NCBI GenBank assembly: GCA_030595925.1
Contig: JAUVLC010000126.1
Location: 1 to 6,749, forward strand
DNA: 6,749 nt
Source: Clostridia bacterium
Lineage (GTDB): Bacteria; CBDUZB01; JAGLHV01
Direction of reading: 5' to 3'
Positions 5,185 through 6,749 of this stretch are shown here, piece by piece; positions within the stretch are counted from its first letter, which is position 1, and every line of letters begins with the position of its first letter. The notes beneath the pieces were generated by a model. That model ran no database searches and had not been told where the DNA came from. It worked only from the letters and a program-made list of their open reading frames with translations. A program made the position numbers and the translations under genes.

Positions 5185-6669
5185 ATGAATAAAAAGAAAA
5201 AAATTATTTTTATTGGTTGTTTTGTTTTTTACGGTATTCTTCAACCGATATTTTGTGCAGCTGAAAAGGAAGGTACAACTGCAGGAATTATTTTAAAAGA
5301 AGAAATAGGTGTCCGTCAAATGGGTATGGGCGGAGCACAGGTGGCTGTAGCAGGTGATGTGAATACCCTTTATTATAATCCTGCCGGATTAGCTGATATT
5401 GGACAAGCGGAAATAAGCACGATGTACATAGATGGATTGGCAGATGTAATTTATGGTTCTATAGGATATGTCCACCCATTAAAAATTAGTTCCGATTTAA
5501 AAGACAAAAAAAAAGAAAGGGAGAGTAAATACGGAACTGTGGGAATAGGGATGATTACTTTGCAGGGTGGAGAAATAGAAATAAATTATTTAGACGGAAC
5601 TTCGGAAAAGAGAATAGTACAAGCGGATTATGTTTTAACCTTAGGATATGGAAGAGAAATTAAAAAAGTACTGTTGGGAGTAAATCTTAAAACAATTTAT
5701 ACTACTTTGATAGAAGAATATAGTGCTTATGCTTTTGCCTTAGATATGGGTGGAATTTATAGGTTTCCTTATGAGAAGTTGAAAGGATTAAGGGTTGGCG
5801 TTGTTTTGCAAAACTTAGGTACGGAAATAAAATATAAGGAAGAGGGAGATCCATTGCCTTTAACTATAAAAATGGGTGCTGCTTATGAAAAAAGGTTTAA
5901 CCGGATTCATTATGTACAGGGAGCGGTAGATGTGGTAAAAAGTATTGACAGTCAAATAAGGGAAAACATAGGGGTGGAATATATATTTAAAGATATGTTG
6001 GCCGGAAGAGTAGGAACCAGAATGGAGTATGATTTGGGTTTAATGACTTATGGTATAGGGCTATATATCAATAAAGTGAAATTAGATTATGCCTGGATGT
6101 ATGGAGAAGAATGGGATAGTCAACATCGAATTTCACTTTCCTTTCAATTTTCCGGCCGTTCAATGAAAAAGAAAAGAAAAGTAAAAAAAGAAAAAATAAA
6201 GACTAAAATGGCTATAGAAAAGGTCCGGTTAGGTATGGATTTTTTTATGAGAAAAGAATGGGTAAAAGCATTGGAAGTATGGGAAGGAATATTAGAGAAA
6301 AATCCAAAACATGAATTAGCTCAAAATTATGTGAGTAAGACAAAAGAAAGATTGAATAAAGTAATAAAAAAATATTGTGATAAAGCAAAACATTATTATG
6401 AAAAAAAACAATGGTTAAAAGCTTCTCAATTATGGACAAGGGCATGGGAAATATCCGGGAAAAAAGAAAAAAGAGCAAAAGAAGGAATAGAAAAGATAGA
6501 AAGAGAAATAAAATTTATGTTTGATTCGGGAGAGAAATTTTATATGAAAGGTAAATATGATGAATCTCTCAGGCAATGGCAGGAGATTAACAACAGATAT
6601 CCGAACTATCTAGTGTGCTGTCTCATAAATCCCTTGACATTTGAATATTTATTTTGTATAACATTATGA
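5185..6669 (+). CDS. PorV/PorQ-family outer-membrane barrel fused to TPRs, 3' end cut by an IS
   Basis: The 494 codons encode a signal peptide (1-25, ending FCAAE), then a PorV/PorQ (UPF0164)-type barrel (about 28-325). The barrel opens with the family signature VRQMGMGGAQVAVAGDVNTL and YYNPAGLADI, and its strands end at RISLSFQFSG. A Lys-rich linker (327-345) leads to tetratricopeptide repeats. Repeat 1 starts at about 347 (MRKEWVKALEVWEGILEKNP), repeat 2 at about 394 (YYEKKQWLKASQLWTRAWEI) and repeat 3 at about 445 (YMKGKYDESLRQWQEINNRY). PorV-like proteins shuttle or anchor secreted cargo at the outer membrane in type IX-type systems; the TPR part would sit in the periplasm. The native sequence ends at Leu476 (codon 6610-6612). 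The last 18 residues (VCC ... ITL) are encoded by the left end of an IS630-family element, so the gene is truncated in repeat 3 or beyond. Shine-Dalgarno is weak (GGGA, 4 bases before the ATG). A lone TATAAT at 5108-5113 is a possible -10. Confidence 0.85.
   Translation: MNKKKKIIFIGCFVFYGILQPIFCAAEKEGTTAGIILKEEIGVRQMGMGGAQVAVAGDVNTLYYNPAGLADIGQAEISTMYIDGLADVIYGSIGYVHPLKISSDLKDKKKERESKYGTVGIGMITLQGGEIEINYLDGTSEKRIVQADYVLTLGYGREIKKVLLGVNLKTIYTTLIEEYSAYAFALDMGGIYRFPYEKLKGLRVGVVLQNLGTEIKYKEEGDPLPLTIKMGAAYEKRFNRIHYVQGAVDVVKSIDSQIRENIGVEYIFKDMLAGRVGTRMEYDLGLMTYGIGLYINKVKLDYAWMYGEEWDSQHRISLSFQFSGRSMKKKRKVKKEKIKTKMAIEKVRLGMDFFMRKEWVKALEVWEGILEKNPKHELAQNYVSKTKERLNKVIKKYCDKAKHYYEKKQWLKASQLWTRAWEISGKKEKRAKEGIEKIEREIKFMFDSGEKFYMKGKYDESLRQWQEINNRYPNYLVCCLINPLTFEYLFCITL
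6634..6662 (+). promoter_or_regulatory. Promoter of the IS630 transposase
   Basis: A perfect TTGACA (6634-6639) and TATAAC (6657-6662) are separated by exactly 17 bases, the best promoter in the window. The start point would fall near 6668-6670, at or next to the transposase ATG at 6670, implying a leaderless message. Confidence 0.65.
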
Positions 6670-6749
6670 ATGAACATAACAGAACGAATAATACTTACTT
6701 CAAAAGAAGAATCAACTATAAACCGTTGGTCACAAGGGAAAAGATTTCC
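6670..6749 (+). CDS. IS630-family transposase (N-terminal 26 codons)
   Basis: The frame opens with ATG at 6670 directly behind the TGA (6667-6669) that ends the interrupted host gene, in the same frame. It runs off the window edge. The residues MNITERIILTSKEES then TINRWSQGKRF match the N-terminus of IS630 transposases, which have an I-x-L-T-x-x-E-x-x-x-L-x-R-W opening before an HTH region. The DDE catalytic domain lies outside the window. No Shine-Dalgarno is visible ahead of this ATG. An ATG at 6666 in another frame is rejected because it gives no family match. Confidence 0.75.
   Translation, partial: MNITERIILTSKEESTINRWSQGKRF

Larger units (their letters stand above)
6613..6749 (+). mobile_element. 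IS630-family insertion sequence, left end (partial)
   Basis: The host reading frame loses TPR character at 6613, just after TA (6611-6612) in the context C-TA-G. IS630 elements insert at TA, preferring CTAG, and duplicate the dinucleotide. The likely left terminal repeat begins GTGTGCTGTCTCATAAAT (6613-6630). It is followed by a promoter and the start of a transposase at 6670. The right end lies outside the window, so the boundary and terminal repeat cannot be confirmed from here. Confidence 0.75.

Noticed and set aside
1-6749. CRISPR arrays, tRNA or rRNA genes
   Set aside because: No regularly spaced repeats and no tRNA or rRNA signature were seen on either strand.

Overview
The window is AT-rich bacterial DNA with short spacers and good Shine-Dalgarno sites. 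The gene set is the 3' end of a Tad-pilus tadC, an exported HEAT-repeat protein, a fibronectin III/FlgD-Ig surface protein and a PorV/PorQ-type outer-membrane barrel fused to TPRs. It points to a didermic (outer-membrane-bearing) bacterium, most likely from an uncultured lineage such as Omnitrophota or one of the candidate phyla that share FlgD-Ig and PorV proteins. That placement is inference; no rRNA or marker gene is present.

Layout. Positions 2-454 (+) hold the C-terminal 150 residues of TadC. A membrane-anchored sensor (495-1592, minus strand) runs convergently toward it and ends right after a PAS domain, with no kinase or other output module. The spacer 1593-1817 separates two divergent genes and has a plausible promoter for each. 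Positions 1818-3068 (+) encode an exported protein built almost entirely of HEAT repeats.

The spacer after it (3069-3328) holds the most notable element: a GEMM-I (cyclic di-GMP-I) riboswitch aptamer at about 3162-3243, followed by a strong intrinsic terminator (3257-3299). It sits directly upstream of a 153-residue secreted protein of no recognised family (3329-3790). Next come a small orphan HicB-like antitoxin (3943-4122), a five-codon ORF with a near-perfect ribosome binding site (4144-4161), and the FN3/FlgD-Ig secreted protein (4183-5028). The PorV-TPR gene starts at 5185.

At the right edge the PorV-TPR gene is broken at 6611-6612 by an IS630-family insertion sequence. The IS carries its own promoter and the first 26 codons of its transposase before the window ends. 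The insertion lies at a CTAG-like site, as IS630 elements prefer.

Taken together this is a cell-envelope and surface neighbourhood: Tad secretion/pilus, exported repeat proteins, an outer-membrane barrel and a membrane sensor. One secreted product is apparently set by cyclic di-GMP through transcription termination. Cyclic di-GMP commonly governs pili and surface attachment, so the riboswitch and the Tad gene may belong to one surface programme, but the sequence does not prove a link.
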